Source: Paguma larvata (Eukaryota > Chordata > Mammalia > Carnivora > Viverridae). Taken from it: a stretch of DNA of 64,000 nt. Location: the NCBI GenBank assembly GCA_030068075.1, contig CM057839.1:49318960-49382959 (forward strand). The letters run 5' to 3'. The first letter of the stretch is position 1; each line of letters opens with the position of its first letter. Shown here piece by piece: positions 21,631 through 31,865 of the stretch. A program made the position numbers and the translations under genes. Below the pieces are notes generated by a model. That model worked only from the letters and a program-made list of their open reading frames with translations, did no database searches and had not been told where the DNA came from.

Positions 21631-23624
21631 GTAGACCAATCTCCCAAATCTTGAACAACCACATTCAGATACTAATGATATGGCACTAATTTGGCAAGTC
21701 ATCTAAGTAGATGTGGTTGCTGAAGATGTGGAGAGGGTTCGATGTCTGATTGTCAATGTGCATAGACTGCTGGGGAAAGAACCGGGGGTAGAACTCTGGA
21801 AATACCCACTTCGTGAAACAAAAGGAGGAGGCAGAGTCAAGTACAGAATCCGAAATAAAGGCAAGGCAAATGCCATGATTTTGGGTAAAGGCAAAATAGG
21901 AATGTAGTTCACAGGTAAAGTGACCTGAGTCCTAAAATAACGCCACAGTACTTGACATTCTTGTGACCTGAGAGCACTATCAAGAGCAAAACACAGGCAA
22001 CAATAGAGACAACGGATGTAAATGTGTATGGGAAAAAGTGGTGTTGCAGACAATGTATTAGACAGTCTGGTTCCGCTGAGAGATTTGAAAATACCTTACC
22101 CACACCCCTCGCCCACCATCTTCCCCTTTATTCTCTTTAGCTAATAAAACAGAAGAGTTTGGCTGAATGATTTCTCTTCAGATTTATGATCTTAACAGAA
22201 TATTGACTGCATAGGCAGAGAGAAGGTAATTTGGAGGATGGTGTGTTTGTTTAAAGCAAATGTTTATTGGTGAGCATGCTGAGGAATAACCTAGCTCCAC
22301 TGATTTCAACAGCTATCATGAGACACAACTGACTAAGTGAAACACACAAAACTGCTTGAAGAAAGTGAAGTGTTAAAAAAAAAAAATCAAACCTAGTGGA
22401 ACTTTCTTCTTTATTTTCTAATTTCACCTTTTAAGTGGGCATTCTTAGGACTCCTTGAGAGGCTCTGAAGGCTAAAATTAACACCAAATCCTTCTTTTCT
22501 ATGTCAGCCCTTAATTCTGGCCTTTTTATTCCCTTAAGATCCTAGGTTCAGACATAGCCATCAAGTGCTTGGGATATGACCATAAGTGAACTTCTGCTGT
22601 TTGCCATCATTTATGTAATTTCGGTGTCAACTTGTTCACTTTTAAAATGTCAATAACACTTGCTCAAACTGAATCAAACAAAAAAAATTTTAGGTTATCA
22701 GGGCATTCTAAGAGATCACAGAATGAGAGCAAAATACTTACTGGTATGTGTTCCAAAGAGCAATAGAGGAGAGAACATAAGCACCGAGATGTTAGAAACC
22801 ATTAAAAAAAAAAAAAAAAAAAAAAGATGCAATAATCTGTGTAAAAATCTGTCTATTCCAAACTCAAAGACAGTTAGGCTCTATCAAGGGCAGCAGTAAA
22901 ACCTAATGGATGCCACAGAATCCTATACGCAAAGGATTATAAAAGCTACTTAATGGAACCTCCAGCTCCCATGTATGTCAAGGTAGTATAGTGGACATTT
23001 GTCTTATTTACACCTCTATGTTTTGTAACTTTCTACCCCTGAGTCCCGATTACCCCCGGGAAGACTTTTGCCAGCCTCTCTTAGAGCGGGGGCACAGGTA
23101 TGCAGGTTCTGTAGGAGGGCTAGTCAGAAACAGGCTCCTGAGACTTCTTAGGGAGGGAATGATTTAAACGAGGGCACAACTGTGTAAAGGGGCAAAGGGC
23201 AGAAGGATGTTCTGTTCCCAGAGGCAGCTACAGTAGAGGTCTTAGCAGGGACTCTCAGGCTCAGAAGCCTTGATGTAAGTCACCTGTGCCTGGAGTCAAT
23301 GGCAGAATTTCCTATGGAAGCGCCTAATGTGTAATATGGATATAGTTCCTGGCTGACCACCTAAGTTTAACTCTTGGAAAACATAGATGCCTCTTAATGT
23401 CCTTTATAAAATCTCTTTCACCCTAAATGGGATGGGTTTTATTTTTTGCAACAATGAATGCACTTTCTGTATAAAGGTAAGCAGACAGCTGAATTTTGAA
23501 AGACAGATCAGTAGAAGATTATATTCTGGTCCAGTCCACTGTGCCAATTTTGCTCATGACTATTTTTCCCCCTCTCAAACGACTTCTTCAAATGCATATG
23601 GCTTCTTAGCTCTGCTGCCTTCAT
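21631..23624. other. Unassigned DNA with a poly-A run
   Basis: A 22-base A run at 22804-22825 may be the tail of an unrecognised retrotransposon. 23050-23340 is slightly GC-richer and repeat-like but not named. Overlapping open frames near 21.7-22.1 kb on both strands show no domains. Confidence 0.5.
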
Positions 23625-23800
23625 TCATTTGTGTATTCATTGAACTGTGATGTAGTGAACATCTATAATGCTTATTGAGTGTCTAGAATCCAATGAATAA
23701 TGATGACTGAAACTCTGTCCTTGACTTCATAAATCTTCCAGGGCTAATGGTAGAAGTAAACTAGAAAACAAGTGTGTATAATGCAATGATATAAAATTAA
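23625..23800 (+). mobile_element. Ancient MIR/L2-class fragment
   Basis: CATTTGTGTATTCATTGAAC, GCTTATTGAGTGTCTAGAAT and AATGATGACTGAAACTCTGT follow the ancestral pattern of repeated insertion relics in this window (also at 5.7, 24.8, 40.4 and 45.9 kb). Confidence 0.6.
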
Positions 23801-24844
23801 TATTATCATAAAAGTGAGTAGTAGGGGAACACAAGGGAGAGTGCTCCATTTAACAGAAGACTGAAGGTGGGAAAGTCAAGAAAGCCAGTTAAGGGAAACT
23901 TCAAGTTAAAAAATAAATGATGGGAAGAGGTAGGTAATTGTGAAGGTGGAAGACAGAGGTTAAAAAAAATAAAACCAATGTATATGGTCATAATTACAAG
24001 AAAAGTTATTGTATGCCCAATGACTTGCAAGGCACGCAGAAATTTCAGCTATAACAAAACATGGATGCCAAAGAAATGAAGTCAACACGTCAGCAAGGGA
24101 CAATGTTCCATGTCAAATAACTGGTCAGCAATGGGAATTCACTGGGAAAGGAGGTCTTTAAGGCCAAGACACAGACCTCTAGAGAACAAGGATGAAGAGG
24201 ATAAGGATACTATGAGGATTTTTTTTTTTCTGAAAGATTAAAACAAACTTTTTCTATAATGTGCAAAACAGTTAGGGGTCTATCAGGCCTCATAGTAGGG
24301 CCCTGATTTAAGTAAGCCTCTTGCAGGATTTTAATCAGCCAGAGGTCAGAAGCACATATAGTGTACTCCTCACTTCAGATAATTCAGGCCAGATTTCTCT
24401 CCTGAACTTATCCCTTGAGTTATTTGGCCCTCCAAGGTTTAAGGCTCAGTGCCTTAGAAATGAAAAGTCACATTTATAGGAGTCTTTCTGTCATTACTAC
24501 CAATAAACAAAATCCCTGCTATTCTGACCCAAATTACAGAGCAAAACCTTTAATAGATTCCGCTCTGCTCTGCCTAAAAAGAAGTTTCTTCTTAGGCCTC
24601 CAGTCTCAGGTCAGGCATCATGGTATTTTTCACTTACCTTATCTTATTCTGCAAAGATAGAAAATCTTCCCTTTACTCTGTTCAAGAATATTGCCCCAGA
24701 ACCGTGTTCTCAAGGCTGGTTACATTCCTTATTCTTGGCAACTTATCTCTTTATTATTTCCCCCTTTCACAGACCCCTTACAAAATAAGTAAAACCTCAA
24801 ACAATCTTGAACCAAAGCTTTAGGGAACTTAGAACTCTTTGCTA
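23801..24844. other. Unassigned DNA
   Basis: 24200-24830 contains CT-rich sequence with open frames of 67-81 codons. It is possibly an old LTR but not assignable. No gene evidence. Confidence 0.45.
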
Positions 24845-24958
24845 TAGTCATTCATCATCATTCAATGACTACTGATACCGTGTCAGCACTGTGCTAAGTG
24901 CGGATAACACAGCAATGAACCAGATAGCCATGGTCCCTGTCCACAGAGCTTAGAAAAG
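24845..24958 (+). mobile_element. Ancient MIR/L2-class fragment
   Basis: CATTCAATGACTACTGATAC, GTCAGCACTGTGCTAAGTGC, CATGGTCCCTGTCCACAGAG in order. It stops exactly where a Tigger-type element begins. Confidence 0.65.
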
Positions 24959-24960
24959 TA

Positions 24961-25461
24961 CGTTTTCCTAGCCTCGAGTTCCCCAAAGGTCGACTTTAGA
25001 TGGTTTGACTTTACAATGGTGTGAAAGTGACAGGAATTCAGTAGAAGCCACACTTTAATTTTGATCTTTTCCCAGCCTCACGATATGCAGTACAGTACTC
25101 TCTCCTGATACTGGGCAGTGGCAGAGAGTTGCAATTCCCAGTCACCCAGAAGATCAGAAGGGTAAACAACCAATACACGTGCATCCATTCTGTACCCATA
25201 CAGCCACTGTGGGTTTTTTTTTTTTTAACTTCAGTACAATATTCAATAAATTACATGAGATTTTTGATATTTTATTATAAAATAGGCTTTGTGTTAGATG
25301 ATTTTGCCCACTAAGGAGAACATTCTGAGAAGGTTTAAGGTAGGCTAAGCTATGATGTTTGGTAGAGGAGATGTATTAAATGTACTCTTGCACTTACTGG
25401 ATTTTCACCTTAACAATGGGTTTATCAGGACATAACCCAAACCTAAGTTGAGGAGGTTCTG
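24961..25461 (+). mobile_element. Tigger-type DNA transposon, 501 bp, TA-flanked
   Basis: Flanked by TA at 24959-24960 and 25462-25463. Diagnostic segments include TTTGACTTTACAATGGTGTG, GTAAACAACCAATACACGTG, ATTCAATAAATTACATGAGA, AAAATAGGCTTTGTGTTAGA and, near the end, CAATGGGTTTATCAGGACAT with AACCTAAGTTGAGGAGGTTC. The ends are loosely inverted. This looks like a near-full-length non-autonomous Tigger relative with no transposase frame; the subfamily is not certain. Confidence 0.82.
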
Positions 25462-25463
25462 TA

Positions 25464-25882
25464 ATTACTTCCTTACCAGTACTTATTTGAATGCTGTTCC
25501 CCAACTAAAAGAATGCCAAATATATATGTATTTGGTGATGGCTTCTCTGAACCACTTAGGGAAAGTTGTGTAATTATTCTTAATATACTCAGAATTTGGT
25601 TTTTGTGCAGTTGAAACAAGTACTAAAGTTCTATCCATAGCTAAATAGTCGATGCTTTTATTATTTATCATTGACAAATTAGCTGAAAAAATATTTTACT
25701 GCATTATTTACAACTAACCATAATGACATATCCTCTATCAAGCTTGATACTGAGATTTTGATTCAAGTGCTTCTCTTGTCCTGCATGGTGTTCTAACTTT
25801 GAGACCAGTAACAAGTGTGCTACCCAATGAATGGCAAATGTAGCCATTCTTTATACTATGAGCCGTGGCCCTTCCAACAAGC
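25464..25882. other. Unassigned DNA
   Basis: No recognised gene or element. Confidence 0.5.
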
Positions 25883-26068
25883 CTGTGGTGCTCTAAGTAT
25901 GCTTCCCAGAACAACGGCATCAACATCACCGGAAACTTGTTAGAAATGAGAATTCTCTGGCCTTACCCAAGACTTACTGGATCATAAATTCTCAAAGTAG
26001 GAACCAGAAATCTGTGCTTTCCCAAGTCCTCAGGTGACTCTGAGGGCACACTCAAGTCTGAGAATCAA
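25883..26068 (+). mobile_element. MER5A hAT-Charlie element
   Basis: Nearly complete, about 186 bp: GTGGTGCTCTAAGTATGCTT, GAAACTTGTTAGAAATGAGA, AAATCTGTGCTTTCCCAAGT, CAGGTGACTCTGAGGGCACA, ending AGTCTGAGAATC. Fits MER5A in forward orientation with moderate divergence. Confidence 0.82.
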
Positions 26069-26399
26069 GCTGCAACAACACAACACCTGCTGGCTTTCAA
26101 ATTTTCAACTTTAAAGAATAAGAACCTCACAAAAGAATACTAATAGTCTTGTAAATGAACAACCTTACCAAAATTAAGTGAACAACAAATGAAAGTTATT
26201 CTGTAGTTATTAAATTAGTGAAGATTTTTGAAAATCATGCCAGTGTTGGTACAGGTCCAAGGAAATATTTCTTGGTAAAAGTATAAATTTGCTCACATTC
26301 TAGAAGGCAAATTGATAATAATCAAAAGCCTTTAAAATTTATGTCACTTTTCACCTCCGAATTCCAATTCTACAAATTTAATGTGAAGGAATAAGAATG
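26069..26399. other. Unassigned AT-rich DNA
   Basis: Nothing recognised in about 330 bp. Confidence 0.5.
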
Positions 26400-26545
26400 A
26401 GAGCTTCAGCTCTGAAGTTCAGCAGACCTGGGCACAAACCCTTCTTTCCTATACTAGCTTATGACTCTTGGGTAAGTTCTTTAAAGTCTCATAGTGTTAG
26501 TCTCTACTCTCTGTGAAATGGGGTTAATTACACCAGCTTATAAAA
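26400..26545 (-). mobile_element. MIR element, reverse
   Basis: Reverse MIR: GAAGTTCAGCAGACCTGGGC, ACTAGCTTATGACTCTTGGG, TAAGTTCTTTAAAGTCTCAT, TGTGAAATGGGGTTAATTAC. Confidence 0.85.
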
Positions 26546-26569
26546 AAAAAAGGCATAAATCATATCATT

Positions 26570-26752
26570 AGGGTTGCCACATAAAACACAAAGCATCTAC
26601 ATTTGAATTTCAGTAAACAATGAATAGTTGTTAGTATACAGATGCCTCAAATATTGTTGAGACCTATGTATACTAAAAACCTATCCATTATTATCTGAAA
26701 TTTAAATGTAACTGGCAGTCTTGCACTTTAACTCACTAAATATGGCAACTCT
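26570..26752. mobile_element. Near-palindromic interspersed element (about 183 bp)
   Basis: Begins AGGGTTGCCACATAAAACAC and ends AAATATGGCAACTCT. The halves pair along most of their length: ATTTGAATTTCAGTAAACAA is answered by the complement of ATCTGAAATTTAAATGTAAC. The dyad centre is near 26660, around AATATTGTTGAGACC. Several mammalian DNA transposons have this full-length palindromic form and I believe this is one of them, but I cannot name it. Confidence 0.75.
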
Positions 26753-28669
26753 ACATACAATGAGTTAGTAAGTATTAGCTATTCATTCATTGTACTTTTA
26801 CTTAAAAGATTTATAAAGTAAACTGGTGATAAACAAGTGTGCTGGTTTAAATTGAGATTAGCAGTTCTGTGAAACTCAAGAAAAAGTTTGTACTTATGAA
26901 AACTTCATGATATGCAGATGAATGTGCTGAAATACAATCTTAGGATGTCTCGTATCTAGAAATACCCCTGAGTAATCAAAGACATTCAGGATCTTGGGTT
27001 TGAATAAACCCAAATTAACTGGAAAACCTGATTTGTTAAAACATTTTAGCATCTCAGTTCTGCTGCACTATAAGAAAATATTTGCTTATACATGTATCAA
27101 AAAACTCCTCTGATAATAGAACAAAATAGAGTGAAAGTAGGTCTGCTGACTTTGTAAGAAACAGAAAGAAACCCATGTGCTATCAATTTGTTACTAATAA
27201 AATGTAAACATCCTGAAACTTTAAATTGCATTTGATTCAGCAACCAAAAATAAATTCATCTTTTAAGACTGTAAAGTTATCTCTTCATGCCAATAAATTT
27301 ACTGACTTATAATTATGCCCAAAAATGTATGTGACAGTTTAAAACGTAAAAGTATGAAGTGGAACAGTGATGGTTAGAACTTGCCTTCCCCACCTCTCCC
27401 CCGCTTAAAAACCAGAGCTGGGTGCAAATGAAGCAAGAGGACAACACTATGGCAGGGGCTGTCTTCACTATCAAAGTGACTGGATCGTGACCGGGCACGA
27501 ATGATCGAGTCATTCTGGCTGTCTCACTGATAGATGGAGATACTTCCCAGATCAAGTCTACCTGCCACTCTGATAGGCAATGACCTACAAGCAGAGGGAA
27601 ATGACTGAGCTGTGGTTGAATTCACTGGCTACCAAGAAAGATCTCGTTGAAGCTGGGATTGTCCAGGGAAAACCACCAAGTCCTTTCCTTGGGAGAGGGG
27701 TCCTGTCTGAGAACGATCTATGTAAGAAATATTATTGTGTATTGGTCTTGAAAATGACAATGAATACAGAGGAAAAGAGGTTTCCCGGTCAGATGGGAGA
27801 CACTGTAAGCAAGTCTACTGGGCGTCACTGAGAAAAGTGGAACAAAGCATTCTTGAGTACAAAATAAGGTGATGTAATTCTGAGTCTGCCTAGAAGTACT
27901 AAGGAGTAGGATCTTGGCCTCCCACAAGAGGGAAATATTGGGGTTTTGTAAACAGAGCAGTAATAGACACAAATTAGATTTTCATAAGGTTAATCCTACA
28001 GGAACATCAAAAACGTGCTGGAAGGAGAGAGGAATGGAGAGCAGAGAGATCAGTTAGAACCTCTCCCGAGAGTCTTGCCATTAAGAGGTGAGAGATCAGT
28101 TTTATGGAAGCTGTGATAACAGAAATGAAGCAGCCATGATAGAAATTAAGCCCTGATAAGCAATGATCGCTAAAACTTAGTCTATAGTAGGAGTGGCAAA
28201 ATGGATGGAGTGGAAGCTGCTTAAACTGGGGAGAAGAGAGGGGCCAATTTGATAAAAGATCAATGATGTCTTGTCAGAGTTTTTTAAGTACAAGTATCCA
28301 CTAGCAATTCGAAACGTAGAATTACATCTTTGAAAAAAGTTTAGTGACATAAATAAGATTCTGAGAGACCATTGCCAGGAGGGAAAACAGGCAGTGAGAA
28401 CATATTGGAGAGAAGGGGTAGAAAGAGTGGAAGGAGTGGGACTGGTTAACATTTAATCCCCAAGTAACTCCTGTCACCAGAGTAGGTGAAGACGGAACCC
28501 TTTTACAATATAGGACCGGGAACTTTAAGACCAAAGAGAAACAGTAGGAGAGAGACCAAACTAACTTAGATTTCAATCACAAAATCCAAAGTTTGAAAGA
28601 CAATCAGGAAGTGGAAAAGTACAGCAAAGGGAATACAGCTGAAAATATTGTAATAGTGCCCAATGGAGA
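26753..28669. other. About 1.9 kb without recognised elements
   Basis: 27360-27840 is GC-richer, with an 83-codon plus-strand open frame (27580-27831) and minus-strand frames. None shows a domain I know. No splice or poly-A context was seen. Confidence 0.45.
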
Positions 28670-28800
28670 AAGATGGTAGCAACATTTATAGTGAACTCTG
28701 CATCACGTATAGAATGGTCTGTAGGTTATACACCTGAAACTAATACTGTAGGTCAATAAGTACCTCACTGGTAGACAAACAAACAAGAGTAGTCAAGGCT
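28670..28800 (+). mobile_element. L1 3'-end fragment
   Basis: GTTATACACCTGAAACTAAT, ACTGTAGGTCAATAAGTACC resemble an L1 3' UTR terminus in forward orientation. Short and diverged. Confidence 0.6.
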
Positions 28801-29482
28801 GATGGAACAGGCATAGGGAAAAGTAAAGCTGTGTTCTGGGCAGGTCAAATGTCGAGTATAAAATCTCAAGTGAGAAAGTTGAAGTTCAGAGGAAAGATAA
28901 CATATTACTTGGAAAAGAACATGGAGTTTGAATTCCCACCTGGGTTTGAATGCTAGTATCCCTCCATTTAATGGAAATAATAGTGCTGTTATCAGGGAGA
29001 GTTTTAAGTCAGGTCATCTGGGTCAGATATACAGAGCACCAATCAGTCAGAGAACATCTCCTAAATATAATGAAGAAGAGAGTTGTATTTCTAGAAAATT
29101 CTTGATGAAAGAATGTATGTGGTTAGAAGGAACACTTTAAATAGCCTTTTGGATTGGGAAGGAGCATCATGAGTAGTCCGCAGGTTCCTAGCCCATCACT
29201 GCCAAAGGCTGTGCGACACAAAGCTGTCATCCCCTTCACTGTTTTCAGAGAAGAAATTGTAGAGCTTTCCATCCCACCCCCCAAAGTGGACTGTGCTGAT
29301 CTGGTCACCTGAAGGAGTATCATTTTTGTGCATATTCCTTATTCAAGACTCATTGTCCTATCTAATTAAATGCTGAACAAATACATGAAGAATATTGTTT
29401 GAGAGGGAGCAAATTAGCCTGCCCAAAACATCCACAGGACTCACCCTAGCCCTGATCAGTCTCATTGTAAAGATTAAATGTA
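28801..29482. other. Unassigned DNA
   Basis: The open frames at 28928-29140 (plus) and 29123-29323 (minus) are of chance size. No repeat named. Confidence 0.5.
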
Positions 29483-29699
29483 GGGGCACCTGGGTGGCTC
29501 AGTCAGTTGAGCTTCTGACTTGGCCTCAGGTCATGATCTCACGGTTCATGAGTCCGTGCCGCACGTCAGGATCTGTGCTGACAGCTTGGAACCTGGAGCC
29601 TGCTTCAGATTCTATGTCTCCCTCTCTCTCTGCCCCACCTCCCTCTCTCTCCTTCTCTCTCTCAAAAATAAACATTAAAAATTTTTAAAAAGAAAGAAA
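29483..29699 (+). mobile_element. Carnivore SINE, cat-type
   Basis: GGGGCACCTGGGTGGCTCAG head, GTGCTGACAGCTTGGAACCT body, CT tract and AAAAATAAACATTAAAAATT tail. Related flanks TTGTAAAGATTAAA (left) and TTGTAAGAGATTAAA (right) are an eroded target duplication. Confidence 0.96.
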
Positions 29700-29934
29700 T
29701 TTGTAAGAGATTAAAAATATATGACGCACTGAGGGCACAACCGGCACTCTGTCCAGTAAGTGGTATCTTGCAAAATGGATACTCAACTATCATGGCTGTG
29801 CAAGGGGTCTTTATAAAGCACTACAGAGTGAAAGATAAAAATATAGTTTTAGAAAAGAAAATGGAAGGCTTTATGCCAAACTGAGGAGTGAAAACAAAGG
29901 GAGGCACTGAATTAAATTTTGCAATACATATTTT

Positions 29935-30023
29935 AGTGGTGAAAACCTCAGCTTGAGCAAGACATTTAACTTCCCTGAACCTGTTCCCTGAGTCCCATCG
30001 TCTATAAAATTAAAATGACACTT
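29935..30023 (-). mobile_element. MIR fragment, reverse
   Basis: GAGCAAGACATTTAACTTCC, CTGAACCTGTTCCCTGAGTC, CGTCTATAAAATTAAAATGA. It ends where the 67-bp tandem array begins. Confidence 0.75.
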
Positions 30024-30224
30024 ACTTTTTAAGCATATCATGGTATCTATTGATAATCAGACAGCAATAGGAAGTGGTAGAAACCAAACTACTTTTTAAG
30101 CATATCATGGTATCTATTGATAATCAGACAGCAATAGGAAGTGGTAGAAACCAAACTACTTTTTAAGCATATCATGGTATCTATTGATAATCAGACAGCA
30201 ATAGGAAGTGGTAGAAACCAAACT
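30024..30224. repeat. Perfect tandem triplication of a 67-bp unit
   Basis: Units at 30024-30090, 30091-30157 and 30158-30224 are identical by eye. Each starts ACTTTTTAAGCATATCATGG and ends GGTAGAAACCAAACT. The surrounding DNA is single-copy, so the expansion arose locally and recently, or is an assembly artefact. No open frame spans it. Confidence 0.99.
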
Positions 30225-31734
30225 GAAGGGGTTTAGAGAAGGAATAAATAATAAAACATGATGCCAGTTCTTACAGACATTTACAAGAACGCCAGGGAAA
30301 GTGGCCGCAGAGGAAAGGAGGGCCCAGCAACTCATCTACCTCCCCATTCACTTTCCTTCTTCCTAGTTCTCGATGTAGGAAGAACTGTTGTTCATAACAA
30401 AAAAGTCACATCACAGTTAATAAAATGGTAAATACACGTCCCACTAAAACTTAGGTTTTCTGCTGGGATTCTTCTTCTTTTATCCTTTATACACCATATA
30501 GAAGTACATTTACATATGTCATGAAATATAGAATTTCCCTAATATTGGATAGTCTTTATCGTCTTAGAGTTTCATATTTTTATTAATTGATTCTACGTTC
30601 CTGTCACTAAGTGGCTGATGAATATGAAGACTAGATAGGTCTGATGTTGGCTAGAAATAGATCTCTGATAAACATGACCCAAAAGAAAGTCCTTTGAGGT
30701 GCCCCACAAGCAGGCCTTTGTGTTTCCACCAAATCCCTGCTAGTGGAGAAACATGCCTCTCAAGGTTAGGGAACAGATGGAGATTAAGAGGTATTGGGAC
30801 ACACAAAAAAGTCTGTTCTGTCACCAAAATAGCCAATAATCAGTGTCTTTTTGCTACCTGAATACTGCTTTCATTCTTTCTCTCAATGCATCAATTACCT
30901 AAATATATACTTTTTATGTAGTCAAGAAAATAGGGGTGTTTGGATTTTAAAACCACCAGAAATATTCTCTTCCCCATCTTCATTATCCTCAGTCTGCATG
31001 ATAAACAGCTAATTATTGACACCAATAATTGATAGGAAGCTGGTTTTTGTTTTTTTGTTTTTCTGCTGCCTCTTTTCAATCTATCCATTCCTGACAGCTA
31101 TGTAGAAACACTTTCTGGGTGTTTGAGTCAGTGATGGGATTTATAAAGGAAGCCAATTCTTCTGTTAAAAGGAAAATGTTCAAGTTTCATGCATCTATAA
31201 ACAAGGAATGGGTGACAATCCCCGAAGATTTGGGGTGATTTTCATTTTAATCAAATAGCATAAACTATTAATGTTTACTCTTAAATTTACAATCACGGAT
31301 TAAATAGTAATATTGCTATCTTGAAAAACAGACACCACGGTGCCAGTTGCCTTGAAATTGCATTAATAGATAATACAGTGGTTGTTTGGGCCTTTGGTCT
31401 GTCATATTTTACATTTTTATTTTCACTGGCGTTTGAAGTGATAAACCTAAACCACCATTTCTATAAAGAGAAAAAAACATACCTTTGCTTAATTGCTATT
31501 ATGCATTTTAATTTCATTTTAAATTCTGCTTTGAAAGTCAGAAGTTAGCAAGTCATTTTTCTAAGTCAACATGGCAGAGTCAGGTGTAGATTAACTGAGT
31601 CATGATTTCACAAAACCACAACACATAAAACTCTATCTTATGTCTCACCTAACTTCAAGCACAGACACATCGACACTATCTCAGATGGAGAAAACTCTTC
31701 TGCATTTAAAAGGATTCTGGATATACTTTCCTCC
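30225..31734. other. Unassigned AT-rich DNA
   Basis: No recognised element in about 1.5 kb. The open frames (61-75 codons) have no resemblance to known families. Confidence 0.5.
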
Positions 31735-31865
31735 CTCATTTTCCTCATCTTCCCAGTGGGCTAAAATTGACCTCCTAAAATTCAAAGATTAATTATACAT
31801 GGTCCTTAGCACACTGCCTACCATACAACAGCTGTTCAAAAACTTACCTATTATTTTATTATTAC
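31735..31865 (-). mobile_element. MIR fragment, reverse
   Basis: CTCATTTTCCTCATCTTCCC, ATGGTCCTTAGCACACTGCC, TACAACAGCTGTTCAAAAAC match reverse MIR. Confidence 0.78.

Noticed and set aside
27580..27831. 83-codon open frame in a GC-richer patch
   Set aside because: Considered as a possible processed pseudogene, but no recognisable parent gene, no poly-A tail and no flanking duplication.
30024..30224. CRISPR-like or satellite array
   Set aside because: Direct 67-bp head-to-tail copies with no spacers, only three units, in a mammalian nuclear genome: a small local tandem repeat.
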